64,000 bases of DNA from Iocasia fonsfrigidae (GCF_017751145.1 NZ_CP046640.1:3390137-3454136), one strand, 5' to 3'; numbered from the stretch's first letter, positions 15,808 to 26,246 are shown. Notes: generated by a model not told the origin, from the sequence alone. Made by a program: numbers and translations.

Positions 15808-18528
15808 TTAGAATACTGTTTCAAGTTCGGCCTTATAATAGTCTTCTCCTTCATCTTCATCTTGTTTATTATATGAAAGTGAAAAAGTACTCCTTTTATT
15901 AATCTCCTTAGTCAATTTAATTAAAATTGCATCATCTTCATATTCAGAGATTTCACCATGATTAAAATCATATTTAATACATAAATCAGCTCGTATACTG
16001 TAAGGAAATTTATAATATGTTTCTAGAGTTAAAATAGAATACCAATCTATAAAACGTTGTTTGTCAGCTACATAGTATTGTTCATCTTTAGTAATATCAG
16101 ATGGAGTATAATCTATTACATTATCTTCAATTTGTTGAAATTCCAGACCTGTAGTAAGTCCACCCCACATTGGTAATTTAGGATTTCTAAATTCTGTTTC
16201 TAAATACACTTTCTGTTTCCAATCATTATCATTATCATCCTGATCTTCATAGTCTGCATTCTCTACTAGACCATCAGCTCCATTATCATCAACTGTATAA
16301 TTAAGCAAAATATATGGGATATAATCCTCACTATCTCCCAAATGGTGTAATTTTGTTTCCAAACCATATTTTATTGCTTTATCATCTTCATATCCGCTTA
16401 CAGGGTCTTTAACATAACGGACATTAGGTTTGACATAAGCAATTTTATCTGTATGTAGATCCAAATCACTCTCTAAATAGTATTCTTCAACTTCTGAATC
16501 CAATCTGTTGTGTATATTTCCCCTCAAATATTTTAGGTATGGAATGTTACTAGTCTGTGTCTCAAAACAAGCCTCCTTCTTTTCCCCTTCAAAATCATCT
16601 GTATCTTTTGGATCAACTTCAATACTACCTGTAATATAATCTAGACCCTTAACTGGTTTATTCCATTCTAAACCTGTGGCCACTTTCCTACTCAAGGCAT
16701 CCCCTTCTTCTATGTCTTCACCATCATCTACAACTTTATCATCTGAAGCAACTTTGTATTCTAATTCTCCATTAAGTACTAAATTATTTAAAAGATTATA
16801 TTTTCCTTTGGCATATGCAGTCCGGTAACCAACATCTGCATCTTCCATAACATCATCATCTGCTACTGGCAGATAAGCATTTTGAGACATGGTCCTGGCC
16901 CCAACCGTAAAATCACCTTTGTATTTAGTCAAACTAAAATCTCCTGATTTAATACGGGCCTTCATACTGGCTTTTTTATCAACAATTTTATAATTAGCTT
17001 CTAGTAAAGCTGAATCACCTCTGTCATAAATAAAATCCCCTGCTGTCGCATAAACACAGGCAGTATTCACTTTAATATTCTCGCCGTTTGTTTCATAACT
17101 AGCTGTAATTTCATGATAATCATTCCAGTTATCAGTATCCCACATTATTTTAAACTCCTGGCCTTCTTTCAAATTAGTAAACTCACCTTCCCAGATACCA
17201 GGTGCAACTTTCTCCAGAGCAAAAGACTTATCAGATGGTGTCCAGGCTGGGTCCTGCATGCTCCCTACTAGATGCATCTCTTTTACTTCACCAATTACCG
17301 GTATGGGTTTATTTTCAGCACCTTCAGCAGGTTCTAATCGACTTATATTTACTCTAATCTTCCAAGCTGAACCTTCTTCCATCACCTTAGTAGTTAAAGC
17401 AGTGTATTGAGCCTTTAATGTCAAATTGTCAATTGGTTTAGCCTCAATAAAAACCGCCTCTGTGTCTGTTAGTTTTCCATCAACATCTTGTGTATACTGC
17501 AAATGAGAACCTATTTTCACTTCTTTCCCATTTAAATTAAAATCTTTACCAATATTTGCATATCCATGGTAAAGCCCATAACTTTCCTCATCCTGTAAAT
17601 ACTCTGTAGTATTATCAAGATATTCTGTCATGGCAAAATTAAAATCTACCGGCAGACTTTCCTTGCTTTCCATTTTAAATCTACGGGTATAGTTACCGTT
17701 TTTTAATAAATCATTGGGATTAGTTGTCCCATTTTCTCTACCCTCACTATCAGTAATCGCATCAACTAATCCTAATGGGTCCATTGAATTAGTAAGGTCT
17801 TTGGTATTGATGCCAATTGTATAATCAACAGGATCAGTTAGTAATGTTACTTTAGTATTCCATAACTCAATTGTATCAGGTGTAAAGATCTCCATCTCAT
17901 CTATTTTTGTTATATCATCTGCATCCCATTCTATATTTACCTGACCACTATATTTTACTCGATCAACTTTTTCAGCATTATCTCCTTCACCAAGTTTATC
18001 CTGTATTGTTCCTTTTATATTTAATTCAAAGTCATTATCTATTTTTATAGGGTCATGTTCGTCATCAGTATTATTATATTCAACTTTGTTAACTACCTTA
18101 CCAGTTAGGCTAAACTCCCCTTTCATTTTACCAGAACTTATTCTCACTACAGAGTTTTGTCCCCCCTGCCCATCATCAACAAACGTATCTGCCTCATTAT
18201 CCTTCATCCAGTTCTTATCACTATCAACAAATTTATAGGGATATGTACCCTTTTTTAAAATTTTAGTAATTGTCCAAGCTCCATCTACTATTGTCATCTG
18301 CCAATCAGGGTGAGAACCATCCCAATTATTGGCTGTGCCCTCTATTACTTTATCTTCAGGAAAATCACCAGCTAGATACATCTCGCTTACATCCAATTTA
18401 GCTTGATAAATAAACGTTACTTTGTAATTCCCATCATCCAATTCCTCTACTATAGTTTTGGCATAAACAGAACCACTCACCATAATTAAAGTTAATAATA
18501 GGAAAACACAAATTTTCTTTTTCATCAT
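15808..18528 (-). CDS. Large secreted protein: two glucan-binding E-set domains in an outer-membrane barrel-like body
   Basis: A 906-residue protein with a clear signal peptide (1-23, cleavage after VYA). Residues about 34-131 form a CBM48/AMPK-type glycogen-binding E-set: MYLAGDFP, WQMTIVDGAWTI, GTYPYKFVDSDKNW, DDGQGGQNSVV. A second E-set lies at about 414-503: EMHLVGSMQDPAW, FKIMWDTDNWNDYHEI. The rest is a long series of amphipathic beta strands with acidic loops, ending in ELETVF. A C-terminal phenylalanine is the usual signal for outer-membrane barrel assembly. It lies among amylase and maltodextrin import genes and behind a LacI-type operator. I infer a surface starch-binding porin that combines the jobs Bacteroidetes split between SusC and SusD/E. 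Barrel topology is inference from composition. Confidence 0.75.
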   Translation of the reverse strand: MMKKKICVFLLLTLIMVSGSVYAKTIVEELDDGNYKVTFIYQAKLDVSEMYLAGDFPEDKVIEGTANNWDGSHPDWQMTIVDGAWTITKILKKGTYPYKFVDSDKNWMKDNEADTFVDDGQGGQNSVVRISSGKMKGEFSLTGKVVNKVEYNNTDDEHDPIKIDNDFELNIKGTIQDKLGEGDNAEKVDRVKYSGQVNIEWDADDITKIDEMEIFTPDTIELWNTKVTLLTDPVDYTIGINTKDLTNSMDPLGLVDAITDSEGRENGTTNPNDLLKNGNYTRRFKMESKESLPVDFNFAMTEYLDNTTEYLQDEESYGLYHGYANIGKDFNLNGKEVKIGSHLQYTQDVDGKLTDTEAVFIEAKPIDNLTLKAQYTALTTKVMEEGSAWKIRVNISRLEPAEGAENKPIPVIGEVKEMHLVGSMQDPAWTPSDKSFALEKVAPGIWEGEFTNLKEGQEFKIMWDTDNWNDYHEITASYETNGENIKVNTACVYATAGDFIYDRGDSALLEANYKIVDKKASMKARIKSGDFSLTKYKGDFTVGARTMSQNAYLPVADDDVMEDADVGYRTAYAKGKYNLLNNLVLNGELEYKVASDDKVVDDGEDIEEGDALSRKVATGLEWNKPVKGLDYITGSIEVDPKDTDDFEGEKKEACFETQTSNIPYLKYLRGNIHNRLDSEVEEYYLESDLDLHTDKIAYVKPNVRYVKDPVSGYEDDKAIKYGLETKLHHLGDSEDYIPYILLNYTVDDNGADGLVENADYEDQDDNDNDWKQKVYLETEFRNPKLPMWGGLTTGLEFQQIEDNVIDYTPSDITKDEQYYVADKQRFIDWYSILTLETYYKFPYSIRADLCIKYDFNHGEISEYEDDAILIKLTKEINKRSTFSLSYNKQDEDEGEDYYKAELETVF

Positions 18529-18588
18529 TATACCTCCTCGTATACATTTTAAACATCATTTTTAAACCCAAAACCACACTACTTTACT

Positions 18589-18604
18589 ATTATACAATCG
18601 TTTG
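18589..18604 (-). promoter_or_regulatory. Promoter -10 with adjoining LacI-type operator
   Basis: On the minus strand CAAACGATTG (18595-18604) is immediately followed by TATAAT (18589-18594), so a repressor bound there would cover the promoter spacer. It is about 60 bases upstream of the 906-residue protein gene. The same TGCAA-N-CG-TTTG type site recurs at 29781, 29931, 31021 and 31110. Confidence 0.65.
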
Positions 18605-18727
18605 CATAAGAAAATTGCCTCCTCTCATTAATGCTAATTTAATAATAATCTGCTCTGCTTATAGTGTTTCGCTTTAATCGTCTGAACAACAATTCAATTA
18701 TATAAACGGTCTATCATGAGAAAACCC

Positions 18728-19536
18728 TTAATTATGAATTATAACAGCTGATATTGGTGGAACAGATATACTGTTATTCTCTATCTTCACACTGGTGTTA
18801 ACCAATGAAGTAGTACCAGCTGTTTTATCATCAACAACCACTTTCCAGTTAGAGTCTATTCCATTAATTTTTAGTGTTTTAGTTGTACGGTTAGAGTTGT
18901 AGATAACAATTACTTCATCCCATTTTTCTGTACCATCCAGTTTTCTTAGGCTATAGACTACTAAATTTTTCTCCTGGACAGGTATAAATTCAATGCCCTG
19001 TTTAATCTCAGCCATCCTTTCCATCCTGAAAATCTTATGCTCTCTTCTGAGTTTTATCAGTCCCTTAAAGTATTCATAGATATCCTGATATTTTTTTTAT
19101 TTTCCCAGACAATTTGGTTGGTTAAATCACCAGAATCATAACTATTATGATCTATTCCGTATTCTATATTGTCAGGATCGGGTTTGCTCCTCAACATTTC
19201 CGAACCACCATGAATAAAAGCCTTTCCCTGAGATGTCATCACAATAGCTGTTGCCAGCTTATGCATTCCCTTTCGTTCTTCAATAGTTGCCTCAGAGGCA
19301 GATAGATTAATCTTATCCCAGAGAGTACGTCCATCATGACAGGTAACATAATTTATAACCTCTTCCGGGTCATCAGCAAATCTATCATAAGGTGCAGTTA
19401 AAAGAGGTAATTTTGACTGATAATCAACCATACTAGCTATTACACCAGTCCGAATCTTATCCTCATTACCAGCTACGTCCTGTACAAATCCACCTTCTTC
19501 AGCTGGAGCAATAGCAGAAGGTTGAATATAAGACAT
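18728..19536 (-). pseudogene. Truncated, frameshifted type I pullulanase (GH13) remnant
   Basis: The frame starting at 19536 encodes pullulanase-type sequence (EGGFVQDVAGNEDKI, then INYVTCHDGRTLWDKI with the stabiliser aspartate, then GGSEMLRSKPDPDN and DHNSYDSGDLTNQIVW). It then runs into a stop after a run of eight A at about 19092-19099. Another frame continues seamlessly with KKYQDIYEYFKGLIKLRREHKIFR and the C-terminal beta domain to 18728. So one indel in a poly-A tract breaks the gene. The N-terminal half, including the nucleophile and acid/base, is absent: a stop codon lies just before 19536, and the secreted amylase ends at 19573. It is a dead 3' fragment unless poly-A slippage rescues part of it; even then it would lack catalytic residues. 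Confidence 0.85.
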
Positions 19537-19572
19537 ATTTTAAGGCTCAATGATTTTAACCTTACTTTTAGC

Positions 19573-21498
19573 TTATTCCCAAGCAGTAATTGTAAGTTCA
19601 ACAGTCTCTTCTTTCTCAAAGGTATAAATTCGATTATTATTACTACCACCTTCAAAGTGATTATCTCCATCGTTTTCTCTCTTACTGGTATCTTCCCAGT
19701 TATCTCTGGTTTTAAACTTAAAAGCAAGAGTCATATCAACAGGCTGTTCTAATGTTATTCGATATTTTCCATCAGCCCTTTTATCTAATTTATAATCATC
19801 ATCTAGCTGCCAACCGCTTAACTCTGAGACTAAATAAAGATCAGCGTTTTCTGCAATGTCATAAAGCAGATCCACTACAAAAGTGACCTTAGGCAAACTT
19901 ATAATGATATCTTCTCCACTTACCTTTAATCTATCATTACTTGTCTTTAAAACTAATGACCCATATGCAGGTATAATTATTTGATTAGACTTTCCAATAA
20001 CACTACTTGTCAGTAAATCTTTTGCATTAACAGAAATACTTATACTCCTTTCCTCTCCTGATAAATTATGAATAAGAAATATATTATAATCAACAGTAGA
20101 ATCACTTACTTTATATCCATAAATTAAATTAGGGGTCTCTAACTTTTGATATTCACCTCTAAAAAAGATCGGATTAGCCTTTCTAATAGCAATTAATTTT
20201 TTATAGTGTTGAAATATACTTCCTGCAACACCGCGTTGTTCTTCTAATGAGATCCCATCATTTGCTTTGGTATATCTCATTGGATTATAAAATCCACCTT
20301 TAGACATAGTTGTCATACCCTGGCCGTTTGCCTCTTTATACCAATCAAAAGGCTCTCTGATATTGTCATCTGGTTTAGCCCCTATCTGTCCTAATTCTTC
20401 ACCATAATATATAAATGGTGTCCCAGGTAAAGTCAATAATAATGAAGCAGCCAATTTTACTTTTTCTTCATTTAGGTCATAAGCAACTCTATTTTGATCA
20501 TGGTTTCTTAAAAAAGTTGCATCAATAAAATCATCTGAATACTGACTATATTGAGAATGAATATCCTCTATCTCGTCTAGAATATCTATTCGTACTCCAT
20601 TGACCATCTTTATAATCTTATCGGCCAGACTAAAATTAAATGATGAGTCTAAATCTTCATAAAACTGGGCCATAGTCTCAGTTTCTGTCCAATTCTCTCC
20701 TACTAAAAATGCTTCAGAATTTACGCTTTTTATAGCAATATTAAACTCCTGCCACCAATTATGCGTAACCTCTAAATCTTCATCAATGTGTAATGCGGCA
20801 TCAAGTCTAAATCCATCTACTCCATCCGAAAAATCCCCATCTTGATTTGGATCTAACCAAAATTCTGCTATATCCTTAAATTTTTCTCTAACCTCAGGAT
20901 TTCGAAAGTTTAAATCAGGCATTCCACTCCAGAAAGTACTGTAATAATAGTCATCAGCAAATTCATTATGCCAAACCTGTTGTCCCCATGCTCCCTTTTG
21001 CTCAAGATCATCAAATTCATCCTTCCAAACATAGTAATCTCTATATGGATTTTTGGTTCCTTTAGCAGCCTCTTTAAACCAGGGGTGTTGATTAGAAGAA
21101 TGATTGACTACTAAATCCATAATTACTTTAAACCCATTAGCATGAGCCTCTTCTAAGAATTCTATAAATTCCTCTCGGGTACCATAATCTGGCTCAGTAT
21201 CGTAATAATCAATCACATCATAACCATGATAACTTGGAGAATTATTAATAGGCATCAACCAAATTGCATTTACCCCTAGCTCTTTTAAATAAGGAATTTT
21301 TTCTTTTAATCCTAAAAAATCTCCTATTCCATCACCATTACCATCATAAAAGCTTCTTACAAATACTTCATAAAACACTGCTTCTTTAGCCCAATCAGCT
21401 GGTTCCCAGTTAGGTACATCCCCGGCAGTTACTACCATACTGAAAATACCTAATCCCATTAAAATAAAAATCAAAATACTACTATACTTTTTTATCAT
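19573..21498 (-). CDS. amyA: Secreted alpha-amylase, GH13, with C-terminal E-set starch-binding domain
   Basis: A 641-residue extracellular or periplasmic alpha-amylase. A signal peptide (about 1-25) is followed by a GH13 barrel with D233 (GFRLDAALHI), E268 (LVGENWTE) and D334 (FLRNHDQNR); DLVVNHSS is conserved region I. Residues about 540-641 form an added immunoglobulin-like glucan-binding domain (YLVSELSGWQLDDDYKL, FKFKTRDNWEDT). It would cut starch outside the inner membrane into maltodextrins for the ABC importers. It lies upstream of the broken pullulanase and the glucan-binding barrel protein on the same strand, probably one former operon. The N-terminal part resembles the GH13 enzymes described from Halothermothrix orenii, as far as I can judge from memory. 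Confidence 0.93.
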   Translation of the reverse strand: MIKKYSSILIFILMGLGIFSMVVTAGDVPNWEPADWAKEAVFYEVFVRSFYDGNGDGIGDFLGLKEKIPYLKELGVNAIWLMPINNSPSYHGYDVIDYYDTEPDYGTREEFIEFLEEAHANGFKVIMDLVVNHSSNQHPWFKEAAKGTKNPYRDYYVWKDEFDDLEQKGAWGQQVWHNEFADDYYYSTFWSGMPDLNFRNPEVREKFKDIAEFWLDPNQDGDFSDGVDGFRLDAALHIDEDLEVTHNWWQEFNIAIKSVNSEAFLVGENWTETETMAQFYEDLDSSFNFSLADKIIKMVNGVRIDILDEIEDIHSQYSQYSDDFIDATFLRNHDQNRVAYDLNEEKVKLAASLLLTLPGTPFIYYGEELGQIGAKPDDNIREPFDWYKEANGQGMTTMSKGGFYNPMRYTKANDGISLEEQRGVAGSIFQHYKKLIAIRKANPIFFRGEYQKLETPNLIYGYKVSDSTVDYNIFLIHNLSGEERSISISVNAKDLLTSSVIGKSNQIIIPAYGSLVLKTSNDRLKVSGEDIIISLPKVTFVVDLLYDIAENADLYLVSELSGWQLDDDYKLDKRADGKYRITLEQPVDMTLAFKFKTRDNWEDTSKRENDGDNHFEGGSNNNRIYTFEKEETVELTITAWE

Positions 21499-21619
21499 GT
21501 TATCCTCCCTCTCTTAGGTAAAATATAAACACTTATAATCCTCCTTATTTCTGTCCTTATCAAAAATATTACCGATCTTAAAGTATCAAATAATCCAATA
21601 TATTTTTCTCGATTTTAAA

Positions 21620-23653
21620 TCAAGTTCTAAATTTCTTAAGTAAAATATGTAGTCTGTCAACCATAGTTAATAGACTTTCAGATAAAGTGGCCAATCCATC
21701 CATCGAGTGAAAATGTTCATTTATAGCCTGGTTAATTTGTTTTATCCCTTCAACAGTACTTTTTGTAACCTGGTCAAACTCCTCAATTGTATTACTTACC
21801 TCCTCATTATTTTTATTCTGTTCTTTAGTTGCCAAGGCTATTTCATCTGCGATATGAACTGTAGTCTTAACTGCTTGTTGAATATCTGCAAAAGCCTGTT
21901 GAGCCCTATTTCCAATTTCAATCCCTTCCTCAATAATCAGGGACTCTTCATTCATTACCATAACAGCATTTTTGGTTTCTCTCTGAATCTCTGATATTAT
22001 TTTGTAAATATTTGTTGCCGCTCTATTTGATTGGTTTGCTAGAGTACGTACTTCATCTGCAACAACTGCAAAACCACGCCCATGTTCACCCGCCCTGGCA
22101 GCTTCAATTGCAGCATTTAAAGCTAAAAGATTAGTTTGTTCGCTAATTTCACTAATTAGATTAATGATATTATTAATCTCTTGAGAATGAATATCTAACT
22201 GTTGAATAACCTGGGTTGAATCTTCAACTGTGCTAGCCATTTTTTCTATCTGCAATAATAACTTTTCCAGAGAATCTTGACCAGATTCTACCTGTTCATT
22301 AACTAAATTAGATTTTTCTGCAACTAGTTGAATCCCATCTGATATATTCTTATTAGAACTTAACATTTGTCTTACCAGTTGAATAACTTCATTAATTTGA
22401 CCAGCTTGTTCCTCGGTTTCTGAAGAGATCCTATCACTGGTTGCAGAAACCTGTTGAGTAATTGCTGCTGTTTCCTGAGTTGAAGTAGAAAGTTCTTCAG
22501 CAGTTTCCGTTATCTTTTTAGAACCAGCTTTAACCTCAAAAATCAGTTCCCGAAGATTTTTTAACATCTGTTTTATACTGCCTTTCAGGTGCTCAAGTTC
22601 ATCCTTTCCTTCAACTCTAATCTCCTGTTGCAAATCACCATCTGCTATTTTATCTACCAACTGAATAATTCTTTTGATAGGATTACTAATATTCCAGGTT
22701 AAAAATAGGGCAATTAAAGATGTAATAATAATACTCAAGATTGTATAAATTATTATTGTTGTTGTCATCTTTTTTTCAGTCATCAGAATCGGATCCCTCG
22801 GTAAAGCCAGGGCTAGATAACCAATCAATTCATTCTGATGGTCTTTCAAGGAATAACCCACCATCCGATAGCTTTCACCTACTAAATCCATGTTCTTCCA
22901 GAGTAAGTCCTTTTCAGTTATCGTTTCGTCAAAGCCAGGATTATTGATTTTTAATTCGCTGAAAGAAGATGTTACAAGGTTTCCATTTTTATCAAAAAGT
23001 AAAAATTCCATGCCCAGTTCTTTATCTAAAGAAAGAAAATAATTTTTATTTAAAACCTTAGCAACCATAAATACCCCATTAACCTTACTCTGTATATCTG
23101 GGTCAATAATAGCTGCTGCACCTTTAATTAATATACCTTCATTAGTCATCTCTATCTGATTAACTGTTAATTTATTTTCTATAATAAAATTTAACAATTT
23201 GAAATTGAGACTATGAAAACCATCAGGTAAATTACCACGCCCGGAAAGCTTTTCCCCCTGGCTGTCCAAAACCTCAGCAATATTAATTTTATATTTATCA
23301 ATAAAATTTGAGGATAAAACTCTCAACAAAGTAAAGATGTTTTTACTACTGACAGCTTCCTGTAATAAAGTTTCTTTCGCTTTTATGTCCGCAATATTTT
23401 CTAAATTAACTATTTCATTCTTATAAATCCTGGTTACAATCCTTTTTCCAAACAACAATTGCTCATCCATATTTCGATTAAGTGAATTACTGGATAGTTT
23501 AAGACTATTCCAGGAAATGAAAAAAGCAGGTATCAAAATCACAATTAAAAACGAAATAAGAAGTTTGGTATATAAAGAAAAATTAGAAATAAATTTTTGC
23601 CAAAATAATAAGATAATAAACCTTTTCTTCCCATTTATTTTGCTTAATCTCAT
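21620..23653 (-). CDS. Methyl-accepting chemotaxis protein with Cache-like sensor
   Basis: A 677-residue transmembrane chemoreceptor: TM1 at about 28-48, an extracytoplasmic Cache-type sensor domain (about 50-295), TM2 at about 297-318, then HAMP (about 320-372) and a signalling domain with the conserved hairpin tip [38 protein letters not shown]. No CheW/CheA genes are in the window, so it must feed a chemotaxis apparatus encoded elsewhere. Its position between the amylase gene and a sugar MFS/ABC region suggests a sugar-related ligand, but the sensor domain gives no direct evidence. Confidence 0.95.
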   Translation of the reverse strand: MRLSKINGKKRFIILLFWQKFISNFSLYTKLLISFLIVILIPAFFISWNSLKLSSNSLNRNMDEQLLFGKRIVTRIYKNEIVNLENIADIKAKETLLQEAVSSKNIFTLLRVLSSNFIDKYKINIAEVLDSQGEKLSGRGNLPDGFHSLNFKLLNFIIENKLTVNQIEMTNEGILIKGAAAIIDPDIQSKVNGVFMVAKVLNKNYFLSLDKELGMEFLLFDKNGNLVTSSFSELKINNPGFDETITEKDLLWKNMDLVGESYRMVGYSLKDHQNELIGYLALALPRDPILMTEKKMTTTIIIYTILSIIITSLIALFLTWNISNPIKRIIQLVDKIADGDLQQEIRVEGKDELEHLKGSIKQMLKNLRELIFEVKAGSKKITETAEELSTSTQETAAITQQVSATSDRISSETEEQAGQINEVIQLVRQMLSSNKNISDGIQLVAEKSNLVNEQVESGQDSLEKLLLQIEKMASTVEDSTQVIQQLDIHSQEINNIINLISEISEQTNLLALNAAIEAARAGEHGRGFAVVADEVRTLANQSNRAATNIYKIISEIQRETKNAVMVMNEESLIIEEGIEIGNRAQQAFADIQQAVKTTVHIADEIALATKEQNKNNEEVSNTIEEFDQVTKSTVEGIKQINQAINEHFHSMDGLATLSESLLTMVDRLHILLKKFRT

Positions 23654-23703
23654 GTTTATCCACCTCTTTGTATTAATAATATTTTAATAATATTATTACA
23701 GCT

Positions 23704-25008
23704 TCATGGATTATACTCCGATTTCTCGACATTGACCCCATTTATTTCCCTATTACATAATTGCAAAAAGCCAATTACTATTAAACTTGCTGTACCGGAA
23801 GCCAGTATCAAATAAATCCATAAAATTTTATCCAAAAGAATACCGTATATCCACATTCCTAAAAAGGAAAAAAAAGTAAATGATGTATTTTGAACAGCAA
23901 AAAATCTACCTCTAATCTGTTCTGGAACACTCGTTTGTAAATAAGCAAATATTGGAATGCTTCTAATGACACCTACAACGCCCAAAAAAACCAGACAACC
24001 CGAAAAAAAGATGGTTACAATCCACTTTGTACGATCAGTGGATATAAATAATATAGGTAAACATAGAAGAAACATACCAAACGTCTGCATATGTATAATT
24101 ATGTACAAGCGTTTTAAAAGCTCATTAACAGTAGGAATAAAAGTCATAAGCAAAGATGCAATAAGTGCACCTACAGCCAAACTTCCCTGGATAACAGCCA
24201 ACTGAAGTTCAGATACATTAAGTATATTATACGAAACATATGGTACAATAACAGCTCCCAATGGAGCAAAAACCAAAACAAGAAAACTATTTATGATTAA
24301 CAAAAGTCGTACTTGATTAGTATCCTTTAAATATAAAAATACTTCTCTATACTCTTTGATTAAGTTATTTTTCTTCTCGCCTTTTTCCCCAGCGTTATAC
24401 CGATAAAAAACAATAAAAGTTTCTAATAATCCGGAAATAATAAACGAAAATCCATTAATATAAAATATGACTGCCATACTGAAATTCTGATATACTAAAG
24501 CCCCTAGAAAAGGTCCCATCATACTGATTGTAGAACCATAAGCAGTAAAAACAGAATTTAACTTTGATACTTGTTTTGTCTTTACCACATTAGCAATGGA
24601 AGAAGTCATTGTTAGTGAAAATAGGCTTTGTATCATGGATAATCCCATACTAAATATTATAATAATGATAATATTTGATGGGTATAATTTAAAGAACAGT
24701 AAGAAAACAAATATAATAGCTCCGCTGGCCAAATCACTTCCTACAATTAATTTTTTCTTGTTACAACAGTCAACAACCATACCTCCTATAATATTTGTCA
24801 AAATATTAGGGAGTATGGAAAAACTTAGAACAGAGGTAAATAAAGCAGCAGATTTCGTTGTACTGAGTACATATAAACTAATTGAAAAAGTAAAAATTGA
24901 AGTACCTAGTTCTGATATTATTCTCCCCAATATCATTAATACAAAATTAATATTATATTGTTTATCAGAGATTTGTATTAAATCGTTTTTGTTGTTCATT
25001 ATAAACAT
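23704..25008 (-). CDS. Major facilitator superfamily transporter
   Basis: About 434 residues with 12 predicted membrane helices in two six-helix halves, resembling drug/metabolite exporters of the MFS_1 or MFS_3 (YfmI/Bacillibactin-exporter-like) type. Signature-like features include LGRIISELGTSIFTF at the N terminus, GGMVVDCCNKKKLI in the loop after TM2 and QTSVPEQIRGRFFAVQN in the loop before the last helices. I prefer the ATG at 25008, preceded by GAGGAAAG, over a GTG at 25044. It follows a LacI-type regulator gene, with the operator-like CTTAAGCGTTTAAG in between, so control by that regulator is likely. The substrate cannot be told from sequence. Confidence 0.85.
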   Translation of the reverse strand: MFIMNNKNDLIQISDKQYNINFVLMILGRIISELGTSIFTFSISLYVLSTTKSAALFTSVLSFSILPNILTNIIGGMVVDCCNKKKLIVGSDLASGAIIFVFLLFFKLYPSNIIIIIIFSMGLSMIQSLFSLTMTSSIANVVKTKQVSKLNSVFTAYGSTISMMGPFLGALVYQNFSMAVIFYINGFSFIISGLLETFIVFYRYNAGEKGEKKNNLIKEYREVFLYLKDTNQVRLLLIINSFLVLVFAPLGAVIVPYVSYNILNVSELQLAVIQGSLAVGALIASLLMTFIPTVNELLKRLYIIIHMQTFGMFLLCLPILFISTDRTKWIVTIFFSGCLVFLGVVGVIRSIPIFAYLQTSVPEQIRGRFFAVQNTSFTFFSFLGMWIYGILLDKILWIYLILASGTASLIVIGFLQLCNREINGVNVEKSEYNP

Positions 25009-25250
25009 CTTACCGCTTCTTTCCTCATATGACCGTGGTATCACTCGTATATGTGCAAAATGTGATAAGTCTTTGAAAACAACCTTCCTTTAATTCTGAT
25101 TTCTACTTTTCTACTTAACGATATCTTCATTTTGAATGACTGCTACCCCAAATAAAATGAATGTACTGTTTATTATCAAATAAACCAACTAACACTTGAT
25201 AGTTATTTATTAGCGTAAAATATTCAAAATCAACTCCTCCTCACCAACAA

Positions 25251-25264
25251 CTTAAGCGTTTAAG
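25251..25264. promoter_or_regulatory. LacI-type operator (CTTAAGCGTTTAAG) before the MFS gene
   Basis: A near-perfect CG-centred palindrome overlapping the stop codon of the regulator gene. A second copy with the same arms (CTTATACGTTTAAG, 26247-26260) lies just before the regulator start. Two matching sites flanking a LacI-family gene point to autoregulation plus control of the MFS gene. The stretch 25009-25250 has no gene with a start codon. Confidence 0.65.
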
Positions 25265-26213
25265 CTTTTAAAGAAAATTCCTTCTCTTTAAAAATTGTAT
25301 ACTTATCTACTGCAAATTTTCTATTTAAATAGTTCATCATTATAGTCACGGCTGTTTTAGCTTTCTTTTCAACGTCAAAAACAACCTTTTTGGCTCTTTT
25401 TGGAATTATATATGAGCTACCGCAGGTACTTATTACCGCAATGTTTGGTGGATCAATGAAATTTGCTACTATTGTCCCTAGAAACTCATTTAATACAATT
25501 CCTTTTTTGCCTTTATGACTCTTTAAAAAATCTTCGAATTCATAGATAGATTCTACCATATGTATATCTGCTTCATCTCCACCAAAACAATATTGAATTT
25601 TCTGGTTCATTTCTCTATTATTGAACTTATCCATAACCAAAAATAATTCATTATTTCCCAGCAAGTCTTTTCCTTTTTGAATTGCACTTTCAAAATCAGG
25701 TACAATTTTATGGAAAATCAAATCATCAATATAGCTATCTACAATTATAATGGGTACATTAAATTTATTTGAAAGCTCATAAAACAAATTTTTTCTTACA
25801 TCAACAATGAATACTCCCTCTAAATCCCGTTGAAAAATTATATCCAGCTTGGGATTTTCTATATCAATATTAGACAATAGTATATGGTAGCCTTCAAAAG
25901 CAAACATCCTCTCAAGCCAATTAATAAATTCACTGTAATAACATTTTTTCCAGGGGAAATCCACAGAATAATCATTAACAATGAAAACACCAATTAATCC
26001 TGATTTTCCACTAACCAGTGAACGAGCAACAAGGTCAGGGATGTAGTTCATCTCCCGTGCAATCGTCATAATTTTATTTTTTGTACTAGAAGAAATTGTT
26101 TCATTAGTATTATTGTTTATCACATAAGATACAGTTGCAACAGAGACACCTGCTTCTCTTGCAATATCTCTCATTGTAACTTTTTTTAAGTTTTTATTTT
26201 TTGGGGAAGACAT
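25260..26213 (-). CDS. LacI-family transcriptional regulator (near MFS gene)
   Basis: About 317 residues. The N-terminal HTH (about 12-60) has KVTMRDIAREAGVSVATVSYVIN and the hinge helix LVARSLVSGKSG; the C-terminal half is a periplasmic-binding-protein-like effector domain (GLIGVFIVNDYSVD, GVFIVDV, PNIAVISTCG). The effector domain is divergent from typical sugar-binding LacI proteins, and several consensus positions are missing. The start at 26213 is chosen because AAAAGGAGATG lies about 10 bases upstream; the longer frame to 26246 has none. Palindromes CTTATACGTTTAAG (26247) and CTTAAGCGTTTAAG (25251) are its probable sites. Confidence 0.9.
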   Translation of the reverse strand: MSSPKNKNLKKVTMRDIAREAGVSVATVSYVINNNTNETISSSTKNKIMTIAREMNYIPDLVARSLVSGKSGLIGVFIVNDYSVDFPWKKCYYSEFINWLERMFAFEGYHILLSNIDIENPKLDIIFQRDLEGVFIVDVRKNLFYELSNKFNVPIIIVDSYIDDLIFHKIVPDFESAIQKGKDLLGNNELFLVMDKFNNREMNQKIQYCFGGDEADIHMVESIYEFEDFLKSHKGKKGIVLNEFLGTIVANFIDPPNIAVISTCGSSYIIPKRAKKVVFDVEKKAKTAVTIMMNYLNRKFAVDKYTIFKEKEFSLKA

Positions 26214-26246
26214 AAATTTCAGCATCTCCTTTTTATAATATAACAA

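Noticed and set aside
24596-25093. 165-codon plus-strand ORF opposite the MFS gene
   Set aside because: A shadow frame: the minus strand encodes a complete 12-helix transporter with a ribosome binding site.
25140-25236. Minus-strand open frame reading FEYFTLINNYQVLVG and onward, about 34 codons
   Set aside because: Coding-like, but there is no ATG, GTG or TTG start in frame after the preceding stop; possibly a gene scrap, not supportable.
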